A program made the translations under genes and the position numbers. Below are positions 26,266 through 37,675 of a stretch of DNA of 64,000 bases, in pieces. The stretch spans positions 107,501 through 171,500 of the forward strand of contig JACEEZ010026205.1 of assembly GCA_016584305.1 (NCBI GenBank), written 5' to 3'. The number at the start of each line of letters is the position of its first letter. Within the stretch, counting starts at the first letter, position 1. This stretch comes from Chionoecetes opilio. Lineage: Eukaryota > Arthropoda > Malacostraca > Decapoda > Majidae. The notes below the pieces were generated by a model that was given only the letters and a program-made list of their open reading frames with translations, was not told where the DNA came from and did no database searches.

Positions 26266-26613
26266 ATTATTATTATTTTTTTTTTTTTACATTGTGCCTA
26301 TAGCGCCTGTAGGCAGTGGTGACCCAGGGTTCGGATGGTAGGCTCTGGAGGTTCACTTGAGGGCTCTGATGGTTGGTCCTCGCCCGTGGTGGCGCAGGCA
26401 GGATTCTTACAGTGACGCCTGTGATTAGAGGCTCATGCCGCCCCCCTGTGTCCTCCGATGCACTCGCAATCGAAGGTAGAGTTGATGGGCAGGGCATGTG
26501 GGTGTTCTTAGGCCACTCGACGGTGCAGAAAGGTTTTGGTTTTCTTCGGGGATCGAGCTCGGGTCACCGAGAACGCCAGTCGGAGACGCTAACCACTCCG
26601 CTACCGCCTCCCC
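26266..26613 (-). mobile_element. tRNA-derived SINE
   Basis: Read on the minus strand it begins GGTAGCGGAGTGGTTAGCG (A-box-like) and GAGCTCGATCCC (B-box-like), the two promoter parts of a tRNA-derived SINE. A unique body follows, then poly(A) grading into (AAT)n at 26266-26292. It is inserted next to the inner end of the left long inverted repeat. Confidence 0.7.
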
Positions 26614-26689
26614 CAGCGGTAGCGGATTACCCGAATTACCCGATTGATGATGTTATTTATTTAGTTAACGCTAATACACTTAGGCACCT

Positions 26690-26895
26690 GGCCGGCCTGC
26701 AGCAGCAGCAGGCCGGCCAGGGGCCCCACCTGCAGCAGCAGCAGCAGGCCGGCCAGGAGCCCCGCCTGCAGCAGCAGCAACAGGCCGGCCAGGGGCCCCA
26801 CCTGCAGCAGCAGCAGCAGGTCGGCCAGGGGCCCCGTCTGCAGCAGCAGCAGGCCGGCCTGGGGCCCCGCCTGCAGCAGCAGCAGGTCACACCGC
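26690..26895. repeat. 36-bp GC-rich minisatellite with CTGCAGCAGCAG
   Basis: Six to seven units of CAGGCCGGCCAGGGGCCCC plus CTGCAGCAGCAG. One plus-strand frame reads LQQQQAGQGPH repeats ending at 26915. There is no support for it being a gene, since it starts in the neighbouring SINE. Confidence 0.9.
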
Positions 26896-27029
26896 CTCCA
26901 GCCTCTCGTCTCTAAGCAGGGTCCTCCCAAGGCCGTCAGCCCCGCACCATGGAGGAAGTACTACAAAGCGGCGGACCTTCGAACACGTGTTCACAGAGTC
27001 CACAATAGCTTGCTGCAGCTCCTCCTTGG

Positions 27030-27255
27030 TCTGTTTACCTTCTTTGCCTCACCGCCTCTCAAAGCTGTTTCCCTCCTTCTCATGCACCACTGCCAGGATA
27101 GTGACGGAGTCGCCGTCAGATTGGAACCCATGAGCTTGGAGTTGGCGTGTATACATCGCCTCTCAAAGCTGTTTCCCTCCTTCTCACCACTGCCAGGATG
27201 GTGACGGAGTCGCCATCAGATTGGAATTAACCATTGAGCTTGGAGTTGACGTGTA
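27030..27255. repeat. Tandem duplication of about 110 bp
   Basis: Two copies of CGCCTCTCAAAGCTGTTTCC, CACTGCCAGGAT, GTGACGGAGTCGCC and GAGCTTGGAGTTG lie directly upstream of the open frame at 27377. Confidence 0.85.
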
Positions 27256-27376
27256 CATGTAGTCAAGATATCCCATCCTTATTAGGATTTGTTTGTTTCT
27301 AAAAAAATTTATACCGCGGGGTATGGTGTTTGACAGACTCTAGTGAAAGTAAGTTAGAGAACGGTAGAGTTCCCAA

Positions 27377-28819
27377 ATGGACTTTCTTAAGAATAAGAGA
27401 CCTAAGATGCAAGGAAGCCCTGACAGGAAGAGCCGTGACGGCGGCGACTTCGGGATGCGCTACAGGCCTCACCTGGACAAGTATTTCCTGAAGCCTGAAC
27501 GCCAACAGGCCGCCAAGCGCTCCCTGGAGGAGGAGTGGGAGGAAAACGTGAAGAAGTGCTCGCATCCTCGCTGGCGGCGGGAAATCTTTCTTGGCGACAC
27601 TTACTTCACGTGTGAAAAGTGCGGCAGCCGGCGGCGCCAGGCGGTGGAGCCGACCACCTTCCCAATGTCCCGCAACGAGGCCGAGGACTGGTTTGAGGAA
27701 TGTTACCCTCAAGGAACCTCTCCCTCCTCTTGCTGCCATGACACTCGGCCGCTGAGGAACGAGTGGCTCATCCGCGAGCACCAGGCCATTGCCGGGCGGG
27801 AGCAGCCTCCTGTGAGCGTGGCCAAGGCGGTGAGCGCTGAGGACATGAGCAAGAGCGAGGCGTACTGCTGCCTCACAGCACGGATGCACGCCGCCACCAC
27901 GGTGGACAGCGAGGTGCAGGCACTCGCCCGCCGCTACACCGCCGCTCTGCAGGTGTTAGAATCCCGGCTCACGCGTAACGTTAATGTGCGCAATAAGGAG
28001 GCTGCGGAGCGGCAACAACAACTGTTTGTGCCTCGGCTGAAGGTGCGGGATATGGTGTTGGGTGGCTACTTCTACGCCAACGTATCTTTGCAACGCAAGA
28101 ACGTGTTCGTGGAAGGTGCAGTGTGGGATGAGCTGTGGCTGGTTCACCACAGGCTGCGGCTCATGTATCCCAGCCTGCCTCGCGACATGCCCACAATCAC
28201 CTACTTGGAGGGTCTCATCCTGCGTCTCTTCCCGGGCCTCAGCCACGCCCAGACGGAGGTCCTCAAGGCAACAGCTCTGGACTGGATCTACACAGTGGCG
28301 CGGTCACATCCCACAACACCCAAGCGTTCACTGATCTGTTGCGCCTTGATCGCCTTGGCTGCAGAAATAGGCCGCGGCTTGTCTGAGGAGGATGTCCGTT
28401 TCCTGCAAGACTTTGATGTCAATTACAGTAAATGGCAAGAAGTGATCAGCATGTTTGGACAGGTGGCTGAAGAGGTTCTGCAGCGCGCGCCGCAACCCTT
28501 GCAGCTCGAGGCGGAACAATGGTTGGACGAGCAAGAGACAGCGAAGGAATGGGCGACAAGAAAAGAGCAACTAAACGGCGGACGCCATCATGAAGGCGAC
28601 GCGAGGAAAGCAGGCAAGAGGAAAGCCGAAGGCGAGGAGCAGCCCACGGCCAAAAGGCTCAAGAAGAAAGCACACGTTGACGCAGAAAAAACTCTGCATT
28701 CCGGAAAACACCGAGAAAGTGACGAGTTCATGAAGAAAAGGAAGAAAACTAAGAAATATTGTAACACCACTTCCAAAATTTTGAGCAGAAGTGAAGATTC
28801 CCCCTGGCAGGATGCCTAG
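27377..28819 (+). CDS. Uncharacterised intronless 480-residue protein
   Basis: This uninterrupted frame starts at an ATG in good context (CCCAAATGG). I do not recognise the family. Visible features are a possible zinc site C61-x-H63...C79-x2-C82 (KCSHPRWRRE, then FTCEKCG), more Cys/His at 109-121, a helix-rich middle (about 180-400, with WDELWLVHHRLRLMYPSL and RSLICCALIALAAEIG), and a strongly basic tail around 415-460 (KRKAEGEEQPTAKRLKKK, KKRKKTKK) that looks like a bipartite nuclear signal. GC content is much higher than in the flanks. It lies inside the large receptor intron on the opposite strand and between two long inverted repeats. It may be the gene of a DNA transposon, a captured gene or a retrocopy. 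No polyadenylation signal is evident. Function cannot be assigned. Confidence 0.6.
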   Translation: MDFLKNKRPKMQGSPDRKSRDGGDFGMRYRPHLDKYFLKPERQQAAKRSLEEEWEENVKKCSHPRWRREIFLGDTYFTCEKCGSRRRQAVEPTTFPMSRNEAEDWFEECYPQGTSPSSCCHDTRPLRNEWLIREHQAIAGREQPPVSVAKAVSAEDMSKSEAYCCLTARMHAATTVDSEVQALARRYTAALQVLESRLTRNVNVRNKEAAERQQQLFVPRLKVRDMVLGGYFYANVSLQRKNVFVEGAVWDELWLVHHRLRLMYPSLPRDMPTITYLEGLILRLFPGLSHAQTEVLKATALDWIYTVARSHPTTPKRSLICCALIALAAEIGRGLSEEDVRFLQDFDVNYSKWQEVISMFGQVAEEVLQRAPQPLQLEAEQWLDEQETAKEWATRKEQLNGGRHHEGDARKAGKRKAEGEEQPTAKRLKKKAHVDAEKTLHSGKHRESDEFMKKRKKTKKYCNTTSKILSRSEDSPWQDA

Positions 28820-29054
28820 GAGTCCCGGCAGGGCGGCATGGAGTGAGGAGCTTGTTTCATGCAAGTCCTCAGAAATCAGACTTCTCTCTTATCACAACTG
28901 ACTTTGCTATACCTTATTGCTTATTACTCTTACTACATACTACTATATAGTGCATTACTCATATTACTAGCATTTTGGTGTATCATTATGGTATATATTT
29001 ATGCTATTATTGATACTCTGGTTAATTATTTGGGTTACACATCCCTCGTTTTTG

Positions 29055-29100
29055 TTTGTTCTTTTTTTGCATCACAAAGGACTGGCTAAGGGGAAAAAAC
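29055..29100 (-). mobile_element. Tiny LINE 3' tail
   Basis: The minus strand reads TTAGCCAGTCCTTTGTGATG then a short A-run. It is the same 3' terminus as the LINE at 34482-35880, reduced to about 40 bases. Confidence 0.45.
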
Positions 29101-29139
29101 GTCGAGTGTTCCCCATGTTGACGTTACACTGGGGAACAC

Positions 29140-32100
29140 AAAACTTTTTTCAGAAACTCTCCCAATCAACCCTGTCTCCCTGCCCCACCCCCACCCCTCA
29201 CTCACTCACCCTTCCCTTCACCCTCCCCACCCCTCACTCACCCACTGTTCCTTCCCCTATACCCACCCCCACCTCACTCACTCCCTCTTCCCTCTCCTCT
29301 TGCACCATTCCTCACTCCAATCAGTTGTTTCCCCAAGCCCTTCCTTCCTTCCCTCCCATTGGTTTGTTTGTTTCCATACCTCACTACCTACTCCTTCCGC
29401 TCTAACTTGCATCACTCTGGCTGCCTTTATCTCCAATCCCTCTCTCCTTCCCTGTCTCCTACCTTGCCACATTACCTAGGTCTCCACTCCCTTCTACGTG
29501 CTGCTTGGAGCAGCTACCGCTGCAAACGCTGTACCCCCGGCCAACTCCCAGCTCTTATTTCATTTAAAATAGCCTCTCCCGTCTTAAATGGACCATTAAA
29601 CTCTCTGTCATTAATAGTTGGCGCACCTATGTCTCCTCTCTCACAACCGATACCCCCATTTCATCAGTTTAGCGCCGAATACATAAACTGTCAGGTAAAC
29701 ACCCGCCCCCTGTTGCCCCAGACCTGCGCGTTCGTAACGACATTTTTGCAGAGCCTTTACAAGTAGCAGAGGAATTAGGCTCCTTTTTTAGTCTGGCGAG
29801 TAGTGGCTCCCACCTCTCTCCCCAGTTCACTAGTATCAAAGCTACCAGGAACGCATTCCTGTCACCTTCTTCCTATCCTCTACTGAACATTACAATGCTC
29901 CTTTCTCTTCCTCTGAACTCACCTCCTCTCTTCATTCTTGCCGCAACACCCGTGAAGGCCCTGACGGCATCCATTATCTCATGTTTAAACACCTTCCTCC
30001 TGTTTCTCTCATCTTCTTACTGACCCTTTTTAACAGAGTTTGGTCCTTTGGGGACATCCCCCCCCAGTGGCGCGAAGCCCTTGTCCTCTCATTCCTCAAA
30101 CCTAATAAATCCGGTACCTCCCCAAAGATTACCGCCCCATTGCCTTAACTAGTTGCCTATGTAAGTTACTGGACCGCATGATAAATCTCAGTCTTGTGTG
30201 GTTTCCGGACCCGAAGAGTCTTTTTTCCCCTTCTCAATTTGGTTACCGACATGCCCGAAGCACAGCCGACCCCTTAGGCCACCTAGAAACATACATTAAC
30301 ACAGCCTTTGCACGTCACGAGTCAGTCCTTGCTGTTTTTTTTAACCTGGAGAAAGCCTATGATACCACCTAGCGACACCATATCCTCCACCAGTTATCCT
30401 CTTTCTGTATAACTGGAAACATGGGCTATTTCTCCAGTCCTTCCTCAGTAATCGCTCCTTCCGAGTCAAAATATCTTCCTCCATTTCCTCGTCCTTCCCA
30501 CAATATGAAGGTGTCCCCCAAGTAAATGTCCTCAGCACTTCCTTGTTTCTCATTGCAGTTAATGGACTCGTCTCCACCTTACCACCTGGCATCCGGTCCT
30601 CCCTTTACGCAGATGAACTAGCCATCTACGTTTCCGCCCCTTCCCTGGCACCTCTCCGCTGTCTCCTCCAATCTACTATTTCTGCTGCTTCTTCCTGGGC
30701 TACTGATCATGGCTTTCATTTCTCTCCCACAAGATCCTTCTCCATCCTTTTCTCTCGCTCTCGTGTGTCACTCCCACCTCCACTTTCTCTATATGACGTA
30801 CCTCTCAAGTATTGCTCTGGTAAATTCCTTGACCTCACTTTTGACTCCTGACTTACCTGTAAGGCACATATCCTATCTCTAAAAGTAACTGCCCTTCGTC
30901 GCCTCCACCTCTTAACAAACTATCTCCCATGTGTCTTGCGGTGCTGACCGCAAGACCCTCCTCCATCTCCACACTGTCCTGGTTCTCTCCACTCTTGACT
31001 ATGGATGTCATATTTATTCCTCTGCCTCTGCCTCCCTCCTCAACCTCCTGGACCCTGTTCACCACCTAGGCCTCCGTCTGGCTCTAGGTGCCTTTCGCTC
31101 CTCCCCTGTTGAGAGCCTCTATGCTGAGTCGGGCCTCCCGTCCCTCTCTCGCCGTCGAGCCCTCCTATCACTTCGGTGCTATGCTCGCCTTCATCAATTT
31201 CCTACTTCTAAGATTGCAGTCCCCCAATCTCTCCTCACAGTGATCACCTCCTCCCCTCGTTTGCCACCGCCCTTCCCTGTTCGCATGCGCACCCTTCTCT
31301 CCCACTCCTCCTTTCCTACTCTTAATCTTCTCCCTTTCTACGTTCATTCCTTCCCTCCATGGCTTATACCTTCCCCCCATATCTGTTCTTCTGTCCCCAG
31401 TACCTCTCCCAAGTCTACCATTCCTCCCATTGTCCTCCGCTCTCACTTTCTTGAACACCTTTCCACTCATTCCTCTAGCACCCACGTCTTCACTGACGGT
31501 TCTAAATCCCACTCTAGTTCTGGCTTTGCTGTCCTCTTACCCTCTCTTCATTATCAATACCGACTACCTACAGAATCCACTGCTCTTACAACGGAGTTGT
31601 ACGCCTTGTTCGCCTCTTCGCCTTGAAACGCATACTTTTCTACCCATCCTGTTCCTTCACTATCTTCATTGATTCCCGCAATTCCCTTTCTCTTATACAA
31701 TCTCTTCGCTCACTTCACCCTCTTGTTCGGGAGATCCAAGACTGGTTATTCCGACTATCCATACGCCACAAAACAATTTGCTTCTGCTGGGTACCGAGTC
31801 ATGTGGGTATCTCGGGCAACGAACGCGTTGATTCTTTGGCGCGCTCGGCCACTATGTCCCATTGCCCCCGTTTCTCAAACTTGCCAGCCTCCGACTACTA
31901 CCCATCCTTTAAATCTTTCCTATTCGACCGCTGGCAATCCTCCTGGACCACTTTCTCTGCCAATAAACTTCGCTTGATCAAACCCTCTATATCTCCATGG
32001 TCAAATCCTTACCACTCTAATAGACGATGGGAGACTACTCTCGCACGCTTACGCATAGGCCATACCAACCTCACACACTCCTATCTCATGTCACGCTCCT

Positions 32101-32455
32101 CCCCAACCCTCTGCACACCCTGTCAAGTTCCTCTCACTGTCCAACATGTCCTAATATCCTGCCCCCATTTTACTCCTGCCCGTTCCAGTTCCTTCCCTCA
32201 TTTGTCCTCCCTTTCCCGACCTCCCTGTCTTGCGGACATTCTCCCGGAATCCCCCTCCTTCTCCCTGGAAAATTTAACCTCCTTCCTCCAACAAATCCAT
32301 ATCCTACATCTGATCTAACCATCCTGCTGTAGCATTCCGTTCTTTTCCCTTCCCTCATCGTTTCACTATTATTCTTTAACCCCTGACCCTTTACATGCTT
32401 TGCCATAGTGCCATATGACCTCTGATGTCTGGCACATTCACCTTTTTTGGCATTA
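29140..32455 (+). pseudogene. Non-LTR retrotransposon with RNase H (I/R1/Nimb type), decayed
   Basis: Homology is clear from about 29490. Linker residues come first (KRCTPGQLPALISFKIA), then the reverse transcriptase: DYRPIALTSCLCKLLDRM after 30120, QFGYRHARSTADPL, motif A as FNLEKAYDTT at about 30340, and motif C as YADELAIYVS near 30610 (the second Asp is Glu). The RNase H domain follows: VFTDGSKSHSSSGFAVLL, TTELYALFA, FIDSRNSLSLIQSL and WVPSHVGISGNERVD (31490-31840). A C-terminal zinc motif reads C-x2-C-x7-H-x4-C (CTPCQVPLTVQHVLISC, about 32115-32165). The frame ends at 32318, and an ATCAATCAATCTAA-type tail ends near 32455. Several stops and frameshifts make it inactive. An endonuclease part is not recognisable. 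Confidence 0.75.
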
Positions 32456-32740
32456 AATCAATCAATCTAATTCATTTATCAGAAAACTAAATATATCAAT
32501 GGAAAGCTAATAACATTCCGCTTCTATTGATATGTTTCATGTAAAAAGTCTTCACGCAAAATATTAAATGGCGAAGAGTTTAAGTGAATATTAAGTTCAT
32601 GCATATTTCTTCAGAGTCTCATAATGGCATTTCTTTAGTGTATTTTATAGTTTTTTATTTGATAATATTATAGAACAATCATTTACGAAGATAACAGTGT
32701 ATCATTTATACTGATAAACTATAATCTACTGTATTTGTGG
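32456..32740 (-). repeat. Partial copy of the long inverted repeat
   Basis: It begins directly after the LINE tail with AATTCATTTATCAG and repeats the sequence of 32815-33065 in the same orientation (TATCAATGGAAAGCTAAT, AAATGGCGAAGAGTTTAAG). It suggests that the LINE landed inside one copy of this repeat. Confidence 0.65.
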
Positions 32741-32755
32741 AACACTTTTTTTACT

Positions 32756-33200
32756 TGCCGATCCGATTGATGGATGTTATTTTTTTTAGTTAACGCTACT
32801 TTATGCATGGTGGTAATTAATTTATCAGAAAACGAAATATATCAATGGAAAGCTAATGAAAATCCGCTTCTATTGATATGTTTCATCTAAAATGTAAAAT
32901 GTTTTCTCGCAAAATATTAAATGGCGAAGAGTTTAAGTGAATATTAAGTTCATTCATATTTCTTCACTCTCTTATAATGGCATTTCTTTAGTGTATTTTA
33001 CTGTTTTTTATTTGATATTATAGAACAAACATTTACGAAGATAACGGTATATCATTTATACTGATAAGCCACAGGAAGGGAAATGGGGGTGATGTTCGAA
33101 AATGGCAGGAATCGCAAAACTGGCCTCCACTGGTCATGGGCGGGTTGGCGCGGGGCACGAGTAGCAAGTCCAGTATAGAGTAGTCTTTGGCTGAACTTAC
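32756..33200 (-). repeat. Right long inverted repeat of the 7.3 kb segment
   Basis: Reverse complement of 25845-26265. It runs from CCGATTGATGGATGTTATTT through AGTTAACGCTA, the AATGGCGAAGAG segment and TCGCAAAACTGGCCTCCACTGG. See the left arm. Confidence 0.7.
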
Positions 33201-33285
33201 CCCTTCCCTCCTCTTATCTAGTACTGTGGTAGTGTTTTTTTGTTATTAGGTAAGGTTTAGTGTTTTGGGGTTAAGGAAGAGATTG

Positions 33286-33670
<385 letters not shown>

Positions 33671-34031
33671 CGGGTATGACAGTACATCGATATTAATAGA
33701 CATATTTTCCTTGTGTCTAAACTTGCTCAGTCGCCGCTTTTGGAAATCTGACTCCTTGTAACCGTATTCATCAGATATTAAACATGTCAATATTTCAACC
33801 TTATGCCAACTTCTAACATTCTTGTCGTTTGTTTTGCACTCTGGTAATGTTGATTCTAGTCACGAGGACTCTGGGTTTTAACGTTTAGTCAAACAGTGCA
33901 TAAAATCAACGACTTTAATTAGTTAATGCATTTGTCTTTTTGTGTCATTATGTAAATTGTTTTCTCTGAGTATGTTTGTTGTGAAATGTTGATTATTTCC
34001 CTGTTTATTATTCAGGTTTTGTATAATTGAT

Positions 34032-34033
<2 letters not shown>

Positions 34034-34118
<85 letters not shown>

Positions 34119-34243
34119 ATGGTGGCGCAGGTGGTGGAGTAAATCTTTTTAAACCCAGCATCTCAATTTTGTTCCCTTTAAACTGTTGAAGCATTGTGTG
34201 TAATCAACATTCTGGGGCTAATCACCTCATTACAGGCCTCTTT

Positions 34244-34317
<74 letters not shown>

Positions 34318-34345
34318 TGTGTGTGTGCGTGTGTGTGTTTGCCTG
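34034..34345. repeat. Two GT microsatellites
   Basis: (GT)n 34034-34116 and 34248-34340, separated by unique sequence with no gene signal. Confidence 0.95.
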
Positions 34346-34824
34346 CCTCATTAACCTCCTTGCAGAACTAGGATCACCGTTAGTAATACTGTTACCGTGT
34401 ATTCCTTGTAGTGCCTTTACTGTACTGTTATGAAAGTGTTGATAAGTTTTATGCAGCGAAGGTTTGAAATTTATTTATGTATTTTTTTTTTTACATGACA
34501 AAGGACTGGCCAAGGACACAACAAAAAGAGGTAACAAAAAGCCCGCTTAGTTGCAGTCCCTATAAAGAAGACAGTAAGAGAATAAAGAAAGGGGGTGGGC
34601 CAATTTAGTTCGGGAGGTGTCTTGTCACTTCTCTCTTGAAAAGATTTAAGTCATAGGAAGGTGGAAAAATAGAAACAGGAAGAGTTCCAGAGTTTACCAG
34701 TGAAAGGGATAAAAGAGCAAAGATACTGATTAACTCTTGCATTAGGAAGGTGGACAGAATAGGGATGAGAATGAGTAGAAAGTCTTGTGCAGCGAGGCCG
34801 CGGGAGGGGGGGAGGCATGCAGTT

Positions 34825-34985
34825 TACATAGGATTACATAGGAATAACAGACACCAGGAGACCTATTGGTCCATAGCGAGGGTATCTGCTGAACTACATA
34901 CTACTAACTATCAACTACTTGTAAGAAAACAGTTGGAAAATGATACCATGTCCCTAAAGAGGATAGGAACATGGAAGTTTCATAG
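34825..34985 (-). mobile_element. Nested LINE 3' end (about 160 bp) with 7-bp target duplication
   Basis: It interrupts the LINE at 34482-35880. TGCAGTT flanks it on both sides (34818-34824 and 34986-34992). Read on the minus strand it matches the 3' end of the LINE at 3720-5505 (GACATGGTAT, TAGTTGATAGTTAGTAGTAT, TATTCCTATG) and ends in TATGTAAA. It is either a short LINE truncation or a SINE sharing the LINE tail. Confidence 0.75.
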
Positions 34986-35492
34986 TGCAGTTAACAAGTT
35001 CAGAAGAGCAGTGAGCATGAAAATAACGGTAGAAGATAGCAAAAGAAGCAACATTGCGGCGGTGATTTAAAGATTGAAGACAGTCAGTCAGAGGAGGGGA
35101 GTTGATGAGACGAAAAACTTTTGACTCAACCCTGTTTAGGAGAGCTGTATGAGTGGATCCTCCCCAAACATGTGAGACATACTCCATACATGGGCGGATA
35201 AGGCCCCTGTACAGGGCAAGCAACTGGGAGGGAGAAAAAAAAGGACGCAGACGCCACAGGACACCTAACTTCTTAGAAGCTGTTTTAGCAAGACATGAGA
35301 TGTGAGATTTCCAGTTCAGATTTTTAGTAAAGGATAGCCCAATAATGTTCATTGTAGAAGAAGGAGACAGTTGAGTGTCATTGAAGAAGAGGGGATAGTT
35401 AGCTGGAAGGTTTTGTCGAGTAGATAGGTGAAGAAATTGGGTTTTTGAGACATTGAACAAAACAAGGTTTGCTTTGCCTCAATCAGAAATTA

Positions 35493-35789
35493 TAGAACTA
35501 GGGGGGGGGGCACTCAGTAGAGCGCATACCTCCGCCCGAATATTTCATTCACCATGTTAAAGGATAGGGAAAATCGGATTTTCAATTGGTTGCCATGGCA
35601 ACAGTTGTGATTCAATTTCATGCAAAATTAAATCAGTACTTCCTTATACCAAATAGACTTGGTATCCCAAGTTTGGTCCAAATATATTTGTAACTTTTCG
35701 AGAAATCCTGTACACTAACAAGCAAACAAACAAACAGACAGATCGGGGTGAAAACATAACCTCCCTCCAACTTCGTTGGCGGAGGTAAA
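35493..35789 (+). mobile_element. SINE-like element with CCTCCGCC/GGCGGAGG ends and 12-bp target duplication
   Basis: The head reads GGCACTCAGTAGAGCGCATA, which resembles the D-arm/A-box of a tRNA gene. CCTCCGCC near the start pairs with GGCGGAGG near the end. It is flanked by AATCAGAAATTA (35481-35492) and AATCAGAAGTTA (35790-35801), a near-perfect 12-base target duplication inside the LINE reading frame. The inner sequence is otherwise non-coding. Confidence 0.75.
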
Positions 35790-35893
35790 AATCAGAAGTT
35801 AGGCGCTCGGTGGCATCTCTCCGTGAATCAGTTAGTTCCTGTTGGAATTTATCTATCCGTTGGTTTATGCAAAGACTATATCTTTATTATATA

Positions 35894-36582
35894 CTAGCCG
35901 CAAAGCCGCCCTCCGGGCGGACTTTTTGGCTAGCTCCTGCGGAGGGCTATTGGTGGGCCTTCGGCCCACCACCTGTGTTTGGTGGGCCTTCGGCCCACCA
36001 AACACAGACTCTCCAGATAGCCCCTTCTAACTTTCCTGAAATCATGGATGTAGAAATGTATGTATTAACGCCTTACCCATCACCCCCCACCCATTTCACT
36101 CACCCATTACCCATCACCCCCACCCATTCACTCACCCATTACCCATCACCACACACCCATTCACTCACCCATTACCCATCACATCCACTATTCCCTCACC
36201 CATCACCCATCACCCCCCACCCTTCACTCACCCATCACCCCACACCCATTACCCATCACCCCACCATTCCTCACCATCACCCACACATTACCACCACCCC
36301 ACCCCATCACCCTAACACCATCAAAAGTTTCCTCAATTCTCGCAACCCACATTTTTTTCACAATTCTCGCTAATGGCTGCTAAAAAAAAAGGAAAAAAAA
36401 GGTGATCGATCATCTCATATGTGGGCTTAAAAGTTGCCCCTGGTCGAGCTGGTTCCAAAACTGTGCCATATGATGGATTGGGGCACGGGGGGCGGCACCT
36501 AACGCGGACACACACACACACACACAACAGACACACACAACAACACGACAGACACACTTTCGCTTATATATTATATATAATC
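35894..36582 (-). mobile_element. Non-autonomous Helitron, copy 2
   Basis: Reverse orientation: CTAG at 35894-35897 with the GCCGCCCTCCGGGCGGAC hairpin next to it. The 5' end near 36582 reads back into GACACACTTTCGCTTATA. The interior contains a tandem CACCCATTACCCATCACC region (36070-36310), also seen inverted in copy 4, and a GGTGGGCCTTCGGCCCACC palindrome. The exact 5' end is blurred by an AT repeat. Confidence 0.7.
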
Positions 36583-36955
36583 TATATGTACACAGTATCT
36601 TCTTAATATTTACTTATGATTCTCTAAATAGTCTTTGATTATATCCTGAATTCACTTATATTGCTTATATTAATTTTCCTTCGAGATCTCCTCTCCTTCC
36701 ATCTCCTCATTCTCATCGTCATCCTTCCTCTCACTCAGGACTCTCCCTCCTCTCTCTCTCTCATCCACTCCTCCATCTCATCTCTCCTCTCTCTCCTCTC
36801 TCTCCTCTCTTTCTCTTTATCTCTCCTCCCTCTCTCTCTTTTTTATCTCACACATTCACTCTACACACACACACACACACACCACAAACAACACACACAC
36901 ACACACACCACACACACACACACCACACCAACACACACACACACACACACACTGT
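36500..36955. repeat. CA and CT microsatellites
   Basis: CA-rich 36511-36545, CTCTC-rich 36725-36850 and (CA)n 36863-36952. No gene. Confidence 0.85.
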
Positions 36956-36974
36956 CTTAACAGCTTGACTCTCG

Positions 36975-37175
36975 TTGCAGTCCTCTCTAAAACCTCCTAT
37001 GAACAACAACTTCCCGCAGTTTTCCAGCACTGTAAGCTGTTCTTACCCTCCTCCCGCCTCCCTGCCTCACTCCCTTAACTTCCCTGACGTCTCTTCTCTT
37101 TCTATCCTAGCTTCTTACCTCCTCCCGGCGCCTCCCTGCCTCACTCCCTTAACTTCCCTGACGTCTCTTCTTTTA
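36975..37175. repeat. About 75-bp tandem duplication
   Basis: TCCCGCCTCCCTGCCTCACT, CCCTTAACTTCCCTGACGTC and TCTTCT occur twice (37050-37100 and 37120-37170). Confidence 0.75.
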
Positions 37176-37548
37176 CACCTATCTGAGCCTCGAGGTGTGT
37201 GGAAGTAAGGAATATAAAGACGAGGAAAGGAAAAAGAAAGGAAAAGAAAAGATGTCTGTAAGAGAAAAAAATAACTGCTCGATTGATGTTACGCTATTTT
37301 TTGGAACTTTTTTTTTGATCTTTTTTTTCCACTTTTTTGTAGCTGTTTTGAGCTTAGAAGAAGGAAAGTCAAAATTGTTCCTGAGGCAAAACAATGGAAG
37401 GAAGGAAGAGGAGGAAGGGAGAGAATGTGTGGTGAATGTGAGTGGATAGGAAGAGAAAGAAAAGGAATGAAGGAAGGAATAGGAACGAAGGATACAAAAT
37501 GACGAAGGAAAGAGTGAAGGATGGGAAGGTAAAAGTATATTATTAGGA

Positions 37549-37551
<3 letters not shown>

Positions 37552-37643
<92 letters not shown>
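37552..37643. repeat. (GA)n microsatellite
   Basis: About 90 bases of GA. Confidence 0.95.
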
Positions 37644-37645
<2 letters not shown>

Positions 37646-37675
37646 AGGGAGAAGATAAGAAAACATATCTAACAC

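Larger units (their letters stand above)
34482..35880 (-). pseudogene. C-terminal part of a non-LTR retrotransposon ORF2, host of nested insertions
   Basis: On the minus strand the reading is broken into pieces. SRRDATERLTSD (35880-35802) is followed by a SINE, then NVSKTQFLHLSTRQNL, LNWKSHISCLAKTASKKLGV, RLRPFFSPSQLLALYRGL, CMEYVSHVWGG and RNVASFAIFYRYFHAHCSSE up to about 34993. A second insertion follows, then PPSRGLA and LNLFKREVTRHLPN to about 34610. The 3' UTR ends GCCAGTCCTTTGTCATGT plus poly(A) at 34482. This is the region after the polymerase motifs of a LINE reverse transcriptase. The upstream end meets a Helitron at 35894. Tails of the same family occur at 1447, 1659, 19930 and 29055. 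Confidence 0.75.

Noticed and set aside
26373..26915. Poly-Gln frame of 180 codons, possible transcription-factor-like protein
   Set aside because: Its start lies in the reverse strand of a SINE and the rest is a CAG-containing minisatellite.
27299..27889. Minus-strand frame of 196 codons
   Set aside because: Antisense shadow of the 480-codon frame; GC-rich codons leave the opposite strand open.
29140..32455. Retroviral or LTR-element origin for the RNase H region
   Set aside because: No LTRs, integrase or protease. The order RT-RNase H-terminal zinc motif and the short tail fit a non-LTR element.
35500..35560. Possible tRNA gene at the GGCACTCAGTAGAGC segment
   Set aside because: Only the D-arm-like part is present. 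Target duplications show it is the head of a SINE-like insertion.
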